DNA of 35,119 nucleotides from Pseudobdellovibrionaceae bacterium (GTDB lineage Bacteria; Bdellovibrionota; Bdellovibrionia; Bdellovibrionales; Bdellovibrionaceae): contig JACMMZ010000100.1 in assembly GCA_014378775.1 (NCBI GenBank), positions 1-35,119 of the forward strand, given 5' to 3'. Shown here piece by piece: positions 1 to 8,990 of this stretch. A model generated the notes under the pieces. It made no database searches. It was not told where the DNA came from and saw only the letters and a program-made list of their open reading frames with translations. Within the stretch, counting starts at the first letter, position 1. The number at the start of each line of letters is the position of its first letter. The translations under genes were made by a program, and so were the position numbers.

Positions 1-288
1 GGACCAGAAATGTCATCAAAAGAATTTATGGGCTGGGCATATCGTAATAATATTGCGATAGAATATATTCAACCTGGAAAGCCAGTGCAGAATGCATTTA
101 TCGAATCGTTTAATTCGCGCTTTAGAGATGAATGTTTGAATGAAGAATTATTTTTTGACTTGAACGATGCAAAGAAGAAAATAGAAAAGTGGCGAAAGTA
201 CTACAACGAAGAAAGGCCGCACTCTTCAATCGGAATGAAAACTCCGAATGCTTTTGAAAAAGAATTAACTAACTCGGAAAAACTCTAG
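1..288 (+). CDS. IS3-family transposase (OrfB), C-terminal fragment, cut by the window edge
   Basis: The frame is already open at base 1 and continues to the stop at 286-288, so this is the 3' part of a larger gene. It begins GPEMSSKEF, which corresponds to the stretch just after the second catalytic Asp of the DDE integrase core. The third catalytic acid is visible as the Glu in NAFIESFNSRFRDE, followed by the usual WRxYYNxERPHSSIGxxTPxAF ending of IS3 OrfB proteins. The protein would catalyse cut-and-copy transposition together with an upstream OrfA product that lies outside the window. The sequence pattern resembles the IS407 subgroup (inference). Whether the complete element is active cannot be judged here. 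Confidence 0.93.
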   Translation, partial: GPEMSSKEFMGWAYRNNIAIEYIQPGKPVQNAFIESFNSRFRDECLNEELFFDLNDAKKKIEKWRKYYNEERPHSSIGMKTPNAFEKELTNSEKL

Positions 289-297
289 ATCCAAATG

Positions 298-320
298 GCT
301 CAAAAAATAGGGTAACCTCA
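298..320. repeat. Putative right terminal inverted repeat of the IS3-family element
   Basis: The sequence ends ...GGGTAACCTCA, whose complement reads TGAGGTTACCC inward. IS3 elements typically begin TGA followed by a C/G-rich block, and the position 10 to 30 bases after the transposase stop fits a right end. The left end is not in the window, so the repeat cannot be matched and the target duplication cannot be seen. Confidence 0.35.
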
Positions 321-621
321 ATCCGAGTATACGTACTTTATGCTTTTTGTTGAATTTCTTTTTTTAGTTAAGCCGGAGAAAAACCGCAGGCGCGTATTGG
401 CTGGATTTAATAATGCACTCAAGACTTTTTGCAAATCCAAATCTACAAAATACATAAGATTTTATAGTATACGCGGCATAGAGGGCTTGCTGGATCGCAA
501 TTTGTTATTATTTGAATCTGAAGATAACCCTTTTAAAGACATCAACACGGTATTTCAGAAAAAAGTTGTGTGGTATAAGCAGTGGCGGAAAGCTGGATCA
601 AAAAAACAAACTTATAAATAG
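316..621 (+). pseudogene. Unknown reading frame abutting the IS end, possibly a gene truncated by the insertion
   Basis: The frame is open from 316, immediately at the proposed IS end, and runs to a stop at 619-621. The first ATG is at 340 and gives 93 residues, but there is no Shine-Dalgarno sequence before it. The product is basic (EKNRRR, KSKSTKY, WRKAGSKKQ) with a hydrophobic start. I do not recognise it. The lack of a ribosome site and the frame opening right at the IS border suggest the 3' part of a gene interrupted by the element, but a chance open frame is also possible. Confidence 0.3.
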
Positions 622-677
622 TGATCAACATCTATTTTAATAAATTAAAATGCTTCGACAGAAAAAATAATGTCACA

Positions 678-857
678 TCATATCATTTTTATTTTTTTGA
701 TAATTGCGAAATGTTTCATTTCCTTGATGGAGCTTAGTAAAAAATTAATAAATTTAGTAGAGGCATCCATAAATCGGTACGCAAAAAAATCAATAAATTC
801 ATCGATGTTTCCAATTTCATTACGAAGTTCGGTTAAAATATAATCTATTTGGCTTTT
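678..857 (-). pseudogene. Decayed short reading frame downstream of brxL
   Basis: On the minus strand a frame of about 59 residues ends at 678-680 and reads as plausible protein (it contains SQIDYILTELRNEIGNIDEF and FMDASTKFINFLL). It has no start codon: the frame is closed by TAA within an A6 run at 854-859. A one-base shift in that run would join it to a frame that is open back toward brxL. The rest of 622-966 holds no gene, and I see no convincing hairpin terminator for the BREX operon. The function is unknown. It is most likely a remnant. Confidence 0.3.
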
Positions 858-966
858 TTAAAACCCCAACCCCTAATTCACCTCGCGCAGTCAGAAAGGA
901 CTTAAACCCCAATATATCGAAATGAGCGAACCAAAGGTAGTATTTCTGCCAACCCACAATTAACCT

Positions 967-3039
967 TTACTTGTTTTCTTTAATGTAAGTTACCTCAAAT
1001 GCTTTGCAAGCCCTAAATTTTTGGTTTCGATTTGATACAGCAAAAGCATCATTCATATCGTACTGTTGAAAAATATCTAGCCCTCTATCAAGTAGAATTT
1101 TCCAACCATTGTCTGCAACTATATGCCTTGCATGAATTTTTTCAGTCATATCAAACGACCAACTGAAATTTAACCCGGCGGGAGCCAAATTATCTCTAAT
1201 TTGAGTGAAAAAATTAATTTGTTGTTCCGAACTATGCTCGTCTTTAATAGTAACTAAAACCACTTCGACTTCGTCAGCTTCGGATTTATGTTTTACTAAC
1301 TGCTCGAGCAATTCCATTAAGTTTCGCGTTTGATAAAAAAGTCTTACATAGGGGTCTGTAATTGTAATCTTCCTAACTCCTTCAAGGTACGGAATCAACA
1401 GATCTTCAAAACTGATCCCTTTTTGGTTCTCGCTAACAACAACTTGTTTTTCAATTAAAACACCAGCCTTCGCACTCGTCGCAACAATCGATGCATTTTT
1501 TAATTGGTTATCCGGCAAATTACTTTTTCCTTGAGATGTGCCTTCTGTTCCATCACTAGCGGCTTTATTTTTGAAATAAAAGCTAGGATATTCTTTCTCT
1601 TCAAGAGTTTGCACAAAATATTCGTTATTGTTTTTCACGCTTGAAAATTTAAAATTTACTGGAGCGTAAGTTGAGTCAATTCTAAACAACTGGTCTTTAA
1701 CACGTTTTCGTCCCTCAATAGCAAACTCTAAAATTTCTCGCACTTCGTCTTCAGTTGCTTCATTATGCGGAAATAATATTTTCATTAACCCTGAGAAGGT
1801 CTTGTGTATTCCGTCTCGATCACGCGTGGAAATATCTGTACCTAAACTGAAGAAATTTTTATACTTAAGTGAATAATCGTGATTTCTCAAATGTCGTAAA
1901 ACTTCAGCAAAATAATCAACTACAAACCCATAGCCATCTGAAAACATCTCAGCTCTAATAATATCAAGCTCCCAGCCGGGTATATAGCAATGTAGGCGGT
2001 CTAAAAATGCTGAATCATGGTATTTCTCAGGCAAATCATCAAACAAATCCGAATTCTTTAACATATGAGGAACAGATTTAGAAGTATTGCCGACAAAAGC
2101 CATTGAAGCTTCGGCCCCAAGCGTTTCAACGCCCCTTGAAAAAGTTTTATTGGCCATATAGTTTTTCATCACGTCAACTAAAGCTTTATCAACACGCTTC
2201 TGCTTTCCCGCAAATTCATCGAAAGCAACGGTATCCCAATAACCCACTAGACCAAGCTTTCCGGTAGAATTATTTACGAATAATTTAGCTAACGTGATCT
2301 CACCGCCTGATATTAATATTCCATGTGGCGAAAACTCAGAATACACATGCGATTTACCAGTCCCTTTAGGGCCAAGTTCAATTACGTTATAATTTCTTTC
2401 ACAAAATGGAATCAAACGCACAAGCTGCAAAAGCTTACTTCGTTTACCAAATAATTCTGGGTTAAAACCGATACTTTGAATAATTAAATGGATCCACTCG
2501 TCAGTGGTAAATTTTCTTCTTGTTTCGACATATGAATCGTAATCAAAATGCGACAACTGAATAGGCTTAATAGAAGTCATGCCCCACGGCACCCCCTCTT
2601 CTTCTTCAGAAAAAAAGTATTCTAAATCACATATACACCACACGCCGCCAATCAAAAGCTTAGGGTGTTTTTTAATTATTTCTGAGCCGACAACAACTTC
2701 ATCTATACCAAGGTTTGCAAAGGTTGCTTCGTAGACGTCTTTTTTGTCATTCAAAGACACACTAATTTTATCAATTACTTTGTGCCGCACTTTTTCTTTA
2801 ATTATTGAACGAACCAACCCCGCTTCATTTCTATGAACGTAGTGTTTGCTTAAAATGTCTTTAACAGTTTCAATTCCGGCGTTAATACTGGCCTCGTCCG
2901 AGGTAGCGCAATACTGACCAAGCAAATACTCAAGAACGTAAGAAGGCACTATGGCATTGCCTTTTACAGCCTTTACCAAGTCTTTTCTTACAACTGTGCC
3001 GGCAAACAAATCATTTATCTTTTTATCTAAATTATTCAT
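967..3039 (-). CDS. brxL: BrxL, Lon-like AAA+ ATPase of type I BREX
   Basis: Last gene of the BREX operon, 690 residues, the usual size for BrxL. The AAA+ core is clear: Walker A GPKGTGKS at about residues 223-230 and Walker B VAFDEF at about 271-276. The C-terminal 150 residues correspond to the Lon-related domain of the family. BrxL is known as a ring-forming, DNA-binding ATPase required for phage restriction in type I BREX. It starts 9 bases after the pglZ stop, with GAGGT placed six bases before the ATG. There are no frameshifts, so the gene looks functional. A low-complexity acidic patch (SEEEEG) lies near residue 145. Assignment rests on motif, length and position in a canonical operon. 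Confidence 0.96.
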   Translation of the reverse strand: MNNLDKKINDLFAGTVVRKDLVKAVKGNAIVPSYVLEYLLGQYCATSDEASINAGIETVKDILSKHYVHRNEAGLVRSIIKEKVRHKVIDKISVSLNDKKDVYEATFANLGIDEVVVGSEIIKKHPKLLIGGVWCICDLEYFFSEEEEGVPWGMTSIKPIQLSHFDYDSYVETRRKFTTDEWIHLIIQSIGFNPELFGKRSKLLQLVRLIPFCERNYNVIELGPKGTGKSHVYSEFSPHGILISGGEITLAKLFVNNSTGKLGLVGYWDTVAFDEFAGKQKRVDKALVDVMKNYMANKTFSRGVETLGAEASMAFVGNTSKSVPHMLKNSDLFDDLPEKYHDSAFLDRLHCYIPGWELDIIRAEMFSDGYGFVVDYFAEVLRHLRNHDYSLKYKNFFSLGTDISTRDRDGIHKTFSGLMKILFPHNEATEDEVREILEFAIEGRKRVKDQLFRIDSTYAPVNFKFSSVKNNNEYFVQTLEEKEYPSFYFKNKAASDGTEGTSQGKSNLPDNQLKNASIVATSAKAGVLIEKQVVVSENQKGISFEDLLIPYLEGVRKITITDPYVRLFYQTRNLMELLEQLVKHKSEADEVEVVLVTIKDEHSSEQQINFFTQIRDNLAPAGLNFSWSFDMTEKIHARHIVADNGWKILLDRGLDIFQQYDMNDAFAVSNRNQKFRACKAFEVTYIKENK

Positions 3040-3048
3040 GTGACCTCA

Positions 3049-5541
3049 TTAAAAATCAAAATCACTCGTAAACGAGCGACGTAGTGTGTATTTATAAACT
3101 TTATGTAACTTATCATATCGATCTGTACCTTTAGTTTGCTCAAACAGCCTTAACTCAACCTCGCGGTTATTGAATTTATTGGCTTCCTGCGATAGCAAAA
3201 ACTGCAATTTAAACTCTCGGTCTCTCGGATCCTCAGCAGTGCGATCAAAAAGTATTACCTTAGAATCACTAATCAAAACATCGCCACAAAATAAACCTAT
3301 TTTTAATTGCAAAGGGCGAACTTTATTTGAAATTGGTTCTGACTGATACAAGGCCACGGCAAGTTGCCCTGTCGTAATCAGGTGAGATGTTCCACCTAAT
3401 ATTTCAACAGCTACGTAACCAATATCACTTTCACGTTTTTTTCTAATATCTAGAACCGGTACAACGACTTCTTGCAAAGTTGCCCCGCCATGTACGAACC
3501 GAATACTAGAACCCTTTTTTCTAATTCTATTAACCGTCTTTGGTATTGCAAAGGTAACATCACCGATCAAGCCCGCCTGTGCTGCGGTAAAAACTTTAAA
3601 TGAAGAATTGGTAGCTCTGAGATCTTTACCGATAATAAACCGCCTATCAATCTGCAATAACTCACCTTCAATTGAGCTGTCTGACAAGAAGTCACTTTCA
3701 TCTAAATCTTTATCTTGAAACAAAAATCCATGATCGGCGGTTATTAGTATCCGATTTGCATTTGAAGATGTTAATTTCTTAACCATTTTAAGTATTGTAT
3801 CAAATGTACGCTCGACAGCACCAGGCAATGTGTCAGGGTTCTTTCCTGCACTATCAATTTCGTCGTGGTAAAGATAAATAAACGAATGATCTCTAACTAA
3901 AGTCTTCACATCGTCTAAGTGCATGCCTAAGAAATCTGATGACAAAACAACAGTACCGGAATATTTTTCAGTTTCTGAAACAATTTTTCTACGATTATCT
4001 GTGCCCATCGTCGATTTGCCATCGACAAATACAGTTTCAACTTTCTCAGCGTTTAAACTTATTTGATTGTTTGGCAGAAGCGCCGCCATACCCAATTGCG
4101 TATAGCTAGGTAATACTGATTGTGCGAAGTTTATTTCACCCTCATATCTGTTTTCTTGAAGAATTCGATTGTACAACTCTTTACCAGCCTCAAACCTCAA
4201 TGCATCTGAAATAATAACAAATACCTTATAGTTTTTCTCAAGAATTGGTAAAACGGTCTTTCTGAAAAAACATTTTTGGTCTGAAACTCCGCCGTCGTGC
4301 CAATTCGTTAGATTATCAACGTGAGGCTGCCATTCATTATTTAAACGATTTAAAAAATTATTAGTGTACTGGTTTTCAACTTGGTCAATAAGCGGAATCA
4401 GCGGCGATGACTGCCCGCTTTCTCTAACGAAGTAAACAAACTTTCTATAGTTAAGATCCAATTTATACCAGTTATCGGTATACTTAACAAAACCATCCTC
4501 AAAGCTAGAAATTGAAATATTAAACTCACTTAAAAGCTTAAACACATAAGCCGCGTGGTGCACAGCCTCATACATGTCGCTTATGTTTTCTTTATACCAA
4601 TGCGTTTGCTTTCTGAGAGTTATAAACTTAAGGCAGTGCTCTGGGCTTATTGTTTTATTAGCTAAATCATTGATAAGAGTCGTAAGGATCTTTTTATCAA
4701 TAATCTTAAAGTGATCGGCACTTTGAAGCTCTTCCCGAGTTCTGTTTGCCAAATCGTGCTCGATATCTAAGACAGATTCGAACTCTAAAGATAACTTTTC
4801 AAAATCAGTAACGCGTTTACGACTATCTTTCCATTTCTGCATTAAAACAAAAGCATCGCTGTTAAGCTTAGTTTCTTTCTTGATACTAACAAAATAGCAA
4901 GACTTAAAAAGCTCTATTGCAAAGTCTTTGACTGACGGATTATTAGATTTGTAACCATAGTTCTGTTCGAACATTTTCCATAAAAAACTATCTAAACTAC
5001 ACTTCACAACGGAGTTAAATTTTTCCATCTTGTCATTGGCTAAATCAGACAGAAGCTCTTCTAAAACAGAATCAATTCTATCTTCAGCATTGACACAAAT
5101 AGCTAACATCTTCATTCGCAGTGAATTATTACTATCAAAGCCAGGAAGAATCTCTTTAAGTCTGTCACGAAAGCTCTGCTTTTTAAAAAACGCCACATGC
5201 TCTTGCACGAAACTAGCAAATTCAAAACCTAGGCCAATCTCACCTAGCCAAATTGAAAACTGATCGCTTTTGAATTCAGCAAAGGCTAGCTCTAAATCTA
5301 ACATCCAGTTAGATTTTTCCGTAACTCGTTCGCCTTCGCGATATATTAAAAATTTAGTGTCCGGATTTCGGACTAAAACATCGTATTTTATTGTAAACTC
5401 GTTATTGTCTTGAACAAGCTTCTGAACATTATCTAAAGAAAGCGTTTCAAACTCAGAGCGGAGTTCTTTCTTAACATCATTCCAAAAAACAATTCTGTGC
5501 TGTTCGAATAGTTTTTCTAAAGCTAATTTAATTTTACACAT
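3049..5541 (-). CDS. pglZ: PglZ (BrxZ), alkaline-phosphatase-superfamily protein of BREX
   Basis: 830 residues. The C-terminal half carries the PglZ domain: metal-site Asp in VFVIISDALRFEAG (Asp about 446), the LPSYTQLGMAALLP segment with the candidate nucleophile Thr at about 481, YHDEID at about 558-563, and the metal motif TADHGF at about 601-606. The first 400 residues are helical and lack a recognisable catalytic motif, as is usual. PglZ is the signature gene of BREX and Pgl systems and belongs to the alkaline phosphatase superfamily. Its ATG lies 2 bases after the pglX stop with AGAG just upstream, so translation is coupled. The gene is intact. Confidence 0.97.
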   Translation of the reverse strand: MCKIKLALEKLFEQHRIVFWNDVKKELRSEFETLSLDNVQKLVQDNNEFTIKYDVLVRNPDTKFLIYREGERVTEKSNWMLDLELAFAEFKSDQFSIWLGEIGLGFEFASFVQEHVAFFKKQSFRDRLKEILPGFDSNNSLRMKMLAICVNAEDRIDSVLEELLSDLANDKMEKFNSVVKCSLDSFLWKMFEQNYGYKSNNPSVKDFAIELFKSCYFVSIKKETKLNSDAFVLMQKWKDSRKRVTDFEKLSLEFESVLDIEHDLANRTREELQSADHFKIIDKKILTTLINDLANKTISPEHCLKFITLRKQTHWYKENISDMYEAVHHAAYVFKLLSEFNISISSFEDGFVKYTDNWYKLDLNYRKFVYFVRESGQSSPLIPLIDQVENQYTNNFLNRLNNEWQPHVDNLTNWHDGGVSDQKCFFRKTVLPILEKNYKVFVIISDALRFEAGKELYNRILQENRYEGEINFAQSVLPSYTQLGMAALLPNNQISLNAEKVETVFVDGKSTMGTDNRRKIVSETEKYSGTVVLSSDFLGMHLDDVKTLVRDHSFIYLYHDEIDSAGKNPDTLPGAVERTFDTILKMVKKLTSSNANRILITADHGFLFQDKDLDESDFLSDSSIEGELLQIDRRFIIGKDLRATNSSFKVFTAAQAGLIGDVTFAIPKTVNRIRKKGSSIRFVHGGATLQEVVVPVLDIRKKRESDIGYVAVEILGGTSHLITTGQLAVALYQSEPISNKVRPLQLKIGLFCGDVLISDSKVILFDRTAEDPRDREFKLQFLLSQEANKFNNREVELRLFEQTKGTDRYDKLHKVYKYTLRRSFTSDFDF

Positions 5542-5543
5542 TT

Positions 5544-8500
5544 TTACTCTTCATCTTTATCAAGCCCTTTAATTGGCTTTAAAGCCTTTCCAAATTTTTG
5601 ATAATTAACTTTAACACCATCGTCGAGATCAATTTCAAGACGTTGTGTTGCCAATGGGTAAAGTATATCATTTTCATATTCGTCGAGCTCAACAATAGTC
5701 TTCTTTAGCTGCTCAATTTCATTTAAAGCTGCTGTTTTGTCGCGCGAAGAAGAGTCGCCAGAAGCAGACAGTCTTTCAAGATTTTCTTTTTTTATCGAAA
5801 GCTTAGTTCTAAATTCACGAAGATAGCCGTTTAGAACGGTACTTACCGTATCCGAGTTATATCTATGTAAATATATTAATGCATTGAAAGTATTTTTCGG
5901 GCTGGAAAACATCCAATAAATGGGGCGATTTTTATATCTCCGAATATGATCTGCATAAAAATCTTTAAGCAAATACTTATCAAGTGTTGAACCTAAAATA
6001 GACTCAATAAAGTCAATATTTTCATTATGCAACTCAGGCCCAAATAATTCGTTTACAGTCTTCTTTACCATAGTTGTAACATCGTCAGAAAACCAACCCC
6101 CACCAACAAAAGGAACCACATTGTCTTTATCGAGCATGGAGTTAAACATACCTTTTTCTTCAAATTTGGCAGACTGAGAGGGCTGCTTCTTTACCATATA
6201 GCTACTATTTACATAATCAAATCTACCAAAAACAACACCTACAATATATGAAATAAAATCAATAATGATTTCCCTAATATTAATTTTCAATTCTGCGGCA
6301 TCATTTTCCTCAAGATTAATTTTTATTTCGTAAATATTTGCTAGAATCTCGTCATTTATCCGCTCTAGTCTTTTAATTTCCAATTTACTGTCTCTAATTT
6401 TTTGCGATAGTTTTTCAACTGAAATTCTGATGGACTTGAATTCAATAAATTCAAGGAGTGCATTGTATTTAAAATCCATGGATATCTCAGAGCTGTCCCA
6501 CTGTTGTTTAGCTACATCTATCAATTTCGCAACATGTTTAAAATCTCTTTTTTTAAGCTCCGTATACATTATTGGCAGGCTAGATATATGACCAACTTCA
6601 AAGTTCAGGGTCGGGGAAATAGCTTTAAGTATACTAATCGTTACTGAGCTATTACAAAATCCCAATATAAGATTATAATCATCTTTTGAATTGGGGAAAA
6701 TTGATGTTCCTGCCACGTCAAAAATAAAACCCTTTGGATAATACCTAAAAGCCGGCGACGAACTACTGATTTTCGACCAGGAGATAGACTCTTTAAAAAA
6801 TAAGTCGACATTTTGTGGTCGTGACCTGAGCTTGCCTTTTTCATCTTTAAAGTTTTTTATTTCATTTCCATTATTCTCCCATAGTACCACGTTCAGCTGA
6901 TTTCCATACCACTTTAGAAAATCTCCCCCTTTATTGTATGGCACCCATCTTTGCGATGAGGTCATTTCATCTGCAGATGATTTGTTAAAAGCAATCGCAT
7001 CCCTATTAACTTCGAACCAAAATCTAACAAATCTTCCATTTTCTCCTGTTTGTAGCCCTACAACTGCATTTCCATGATCAGAAAGCGGATCACTTTTTGC
7101 GAATGCTCCAACATAAGAAGAGTCTAACCAATATACCAAAGGTATTCCTGGTAAAAGTTGAAATACTGAACTCTTTACTGTATATCGCCATGGTGACAAC
7201 GTATTCGAAATAGCCTCTAGTGTTTTAATTGGTTGCAACTCAGCACCTCTAAAATCAGAAAGCTTAATGTAAATACCTTCACTGTTTGCTTTAGCACAAT
7301 TTCGTATAGTAAAAGCACAAACAGGTATACAGGCCGGCGCAAAAGAATTGTATTCAAGCTGGACTAGAGTCGTTACTGTTTTTTCTTTTAGAATCTTCTC
7401 TCTAAGTTTCTCATAAGAAGATATAAACATCCAAACGTACGGGGTCAAAAAAGCAATATATCCGCTCTTCATAGTCAAATTAAAACTTCTTGCAACAAAA
7501 GATGCAAAGATATCACTTTTTGTATCCTTAAAATTATTCAATAAAAAAAGCTTAAGCTCCGGGTTCAATGCTTTGCCACCCATATATGGAGGATTTGCAA
7601 TCAGAACATGATATCGTGATTTTAAATAAACCGATTGTTTTAATATCTTCAATACCTTTTGATGTGTATTTGAAAAAAATAATTGACCTGAAATACTACT
7701 GTTTTCTAAACTTTTTAAAACAGTATCCACATCAGAAACTTCCGGTATAATGAGTGATCCGAAATTCTCAGCTTGTTCAAATTGACGCAATGTATTTTGC
7801 AGTTGAACTGAAAACAAATCACGCCCAACATTATCGATATAATCTTCAATTTCTTGGTCATGAATAGATACGTTTTCCAAAACACATATCATTGGCTGCA
7901 CAGCAGAGCTAAAATAACGTCGCTGCTTTTCTCTCGCTTTCATTGTTAGCGCAAAAGCTGCTAATTCTCCTGCTCTTTTATCAATTTCAATTCCAAATAA
8001 ATTGTTCTTCAAAATAGCCGATGGAATTTCTTTAGGATCTACGCCATCTTCCTCATACATTGAAAAAAGTAAATCAAAAGCATAGACTAACATATGCCCA
8101 GATCCGCATGCAGGATCACATATTTTAATTTCTTCGGGACCTTTTATTTTTAAAAAATCTGTTACTTCCGATTCCGGTTTTATGAAGTATTCCATCTTTG
8201 AAACAAGATTCGAGCTAGGGCGATTAAGCATCCAAAGAGCGCCTAAGGAATTTTCTACTAAGTATTTAACAATCCAGCTTGGTGTGAATATTTGGGTAGC
8301 CGCAGGGATTTCTTCCTTCTTTACTACTGATCTTCTATTTATAACTTCATCTTTTTTTTCTGAAATGTAGAATTGATATAGCCATCCTATAACCTCAACA
8401 TTATTACAATTTTCTTCATCGAGCGCATGCCTAACTTTAAACACGATTGATGATTCAGATAAAAGGTCGTCAGGCATTAACAGCTCTGTATAGTCGTCAA

Positions 8501-8981
8501 TTTTTTCGAATAAAAAAGGCATGATAGAGTGGTAGTAATTACAAGTCATAATTACCAACCGTCGATAGGCTTCAGCTTGCGGATCTTTTGATAAAGCCTT
8601 TCCTGATAGTAAATTGATTACATGATCACGATCAGTTTCGTTACTTAATTCTTCTTTAATGTGACCGGCTTTGGCTTCTACTAGAATTTCGGGCTGCGAA
8701 TGCGCAGCACTCGTTGGCGAAAGTACCCCAATAAGCGAATACTGTTTTACATCCATGTATCTTAATGCGCAGAATCTGTTGAACCAAGTATAAGCAACTT
8801 TTTCAATGACTTGTTCTTTTGAAGTTGAGGCAATATCGTTTTTTAAGTCATCAACCAATCTAGATTTTGCTCTGACTTCGACGTTGTCAGTTGATAGGTA
8901 GTAGTCAATTTTGTTTGCTACGACATCCAACAAATAGCGTCGTGAATCTTGAGCAAATGACTTTAAAGCTGATGTATCCAT
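5544..8981 (-). CDS. pglX: PglX (BrxX), BREX adenine-specific DNA methyltransferase
   Basis: 1145 residues, typical for type I PglX. SAM-binding motif I is DPACGSGHML at about residues 289-298, and the catalytic amino-methyltransferase motif IV is NPPY at about 463-466. Both are in the gamma-type order (I before IV) seen in large single-chain N6-adenine methyltransferases. The C-terminal 600 residues would hold the target-recognition part. In type I BREX this enzyme marks host DNA at a non-palindromic site so that self is spared, and it is also needed for phage exclusion. The gene has AGGAT before its ATG, follows brxC by 9 bases and precedes pglZ by 2 bases. I see no stop or homopolymer break, so there is no sign of phase variation. 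Confidence 0.97.
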   Translation of the reverse strand: MDTSALKSFAQDSRRYLLDVVANKIDYYLSTDNVEVRAKSRLVDDLKNDIASTSKEQVIEKVAYTWFNRFCALRYMDVKQYSLIGVLSPTSAAHSQPEILVEAKAGHIKEELSNETDRDHVINLLSGKALSKDPQAEAYRRLVIMTCNYYHSIMPFLFEKIDDYTELLMPDDLLSESSIVFKVRHALDEENCNNVEVIGWLYQFYISEKKDEVINRRSVVKKEEIPAATQIFTPSWIVKYLVENSLGALWMLNRPSSNLVSKMEYFIKPESEVTDFLKIKGPEEIKICDPACGSGHMLVYAFDLLFSMYEEDGVDPKEIPSAILKNNLFGIEIDKRAGELAAFALTMKAREKQRRYFSSAVQPMICVLENVSIHDQEIEDYIDNVGRDLFSVQLQNTLRQFEQAENFGSLIIPEVSDVDTVLKSLENSSISGQLFFSNTHQKVLKILKQSVYLKSRYHVLIANPPYMGGKALNPELKLFLLNNFKDTKSDIFASFVARSFNLTMKSGYIAFLTPYVWMFISSYEKLREKILKEKTVTTLVQLEYNSFAPACIPVCAFTIRNCAKANSEGIYIKLSDFRGAELQPIKTLEAISNTLSPWRYTVKSSVFQLLPGIPLVYWLDSSYVGAFAKSDPLSDHGNAVVGLQTGENGRFVRFWFEVNRDAIAFNKSSADEMTSSQRWVPYNKGGDFLKWYGNQLNVVLWENNGNEIKNFKDEKGKLRSRPQNVDLFFKESISWSKISSSSPAFRYYPKGFIFDVAGTSIFPNSKDDYNLILGFCNSSVTISILKAISPTLNFEVGHISSLPIMYTELKKRDFKHVAKLIDVAKQQWDSSEISMDFKYNALLEFIEFKSIRISVEKLSQKIRDSKLEIKRLERINDEILANIYEIKINLEENDAAELKINIREIIIDFISYIVGVVFGRFDYVNSSYMVKKQPSQSAKFEEKGMFNSMLDKDNVVPFVGGGWFSDDVTTMVKKTVNELFGPELHNENIDFIESILGSTLDKYLLKDFYADHIRRYKNRPIYWMFSSPKNTFNALIYLHRYNSDTVSTVLNGYLREFRTKLSIKKENLERLSASGDSSSRDKTAALNEIEQLKKTIVELDEYENDILYPLATQRLEIDLDDGVKVNYQKFGKALKPIKGLDKDEE

Positions 8982-8990
8982 ATTTTTATC

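Noticed and set aside
5030-5263. Ser/Lys-rich antisense frame inside pglZ, and similar antisense frames inside brxC, pglX and the DUF2130 gene
   Set aside because: Complementary shadows of long, motif-bearing genes; no ribosome sites and low-complexity composition.
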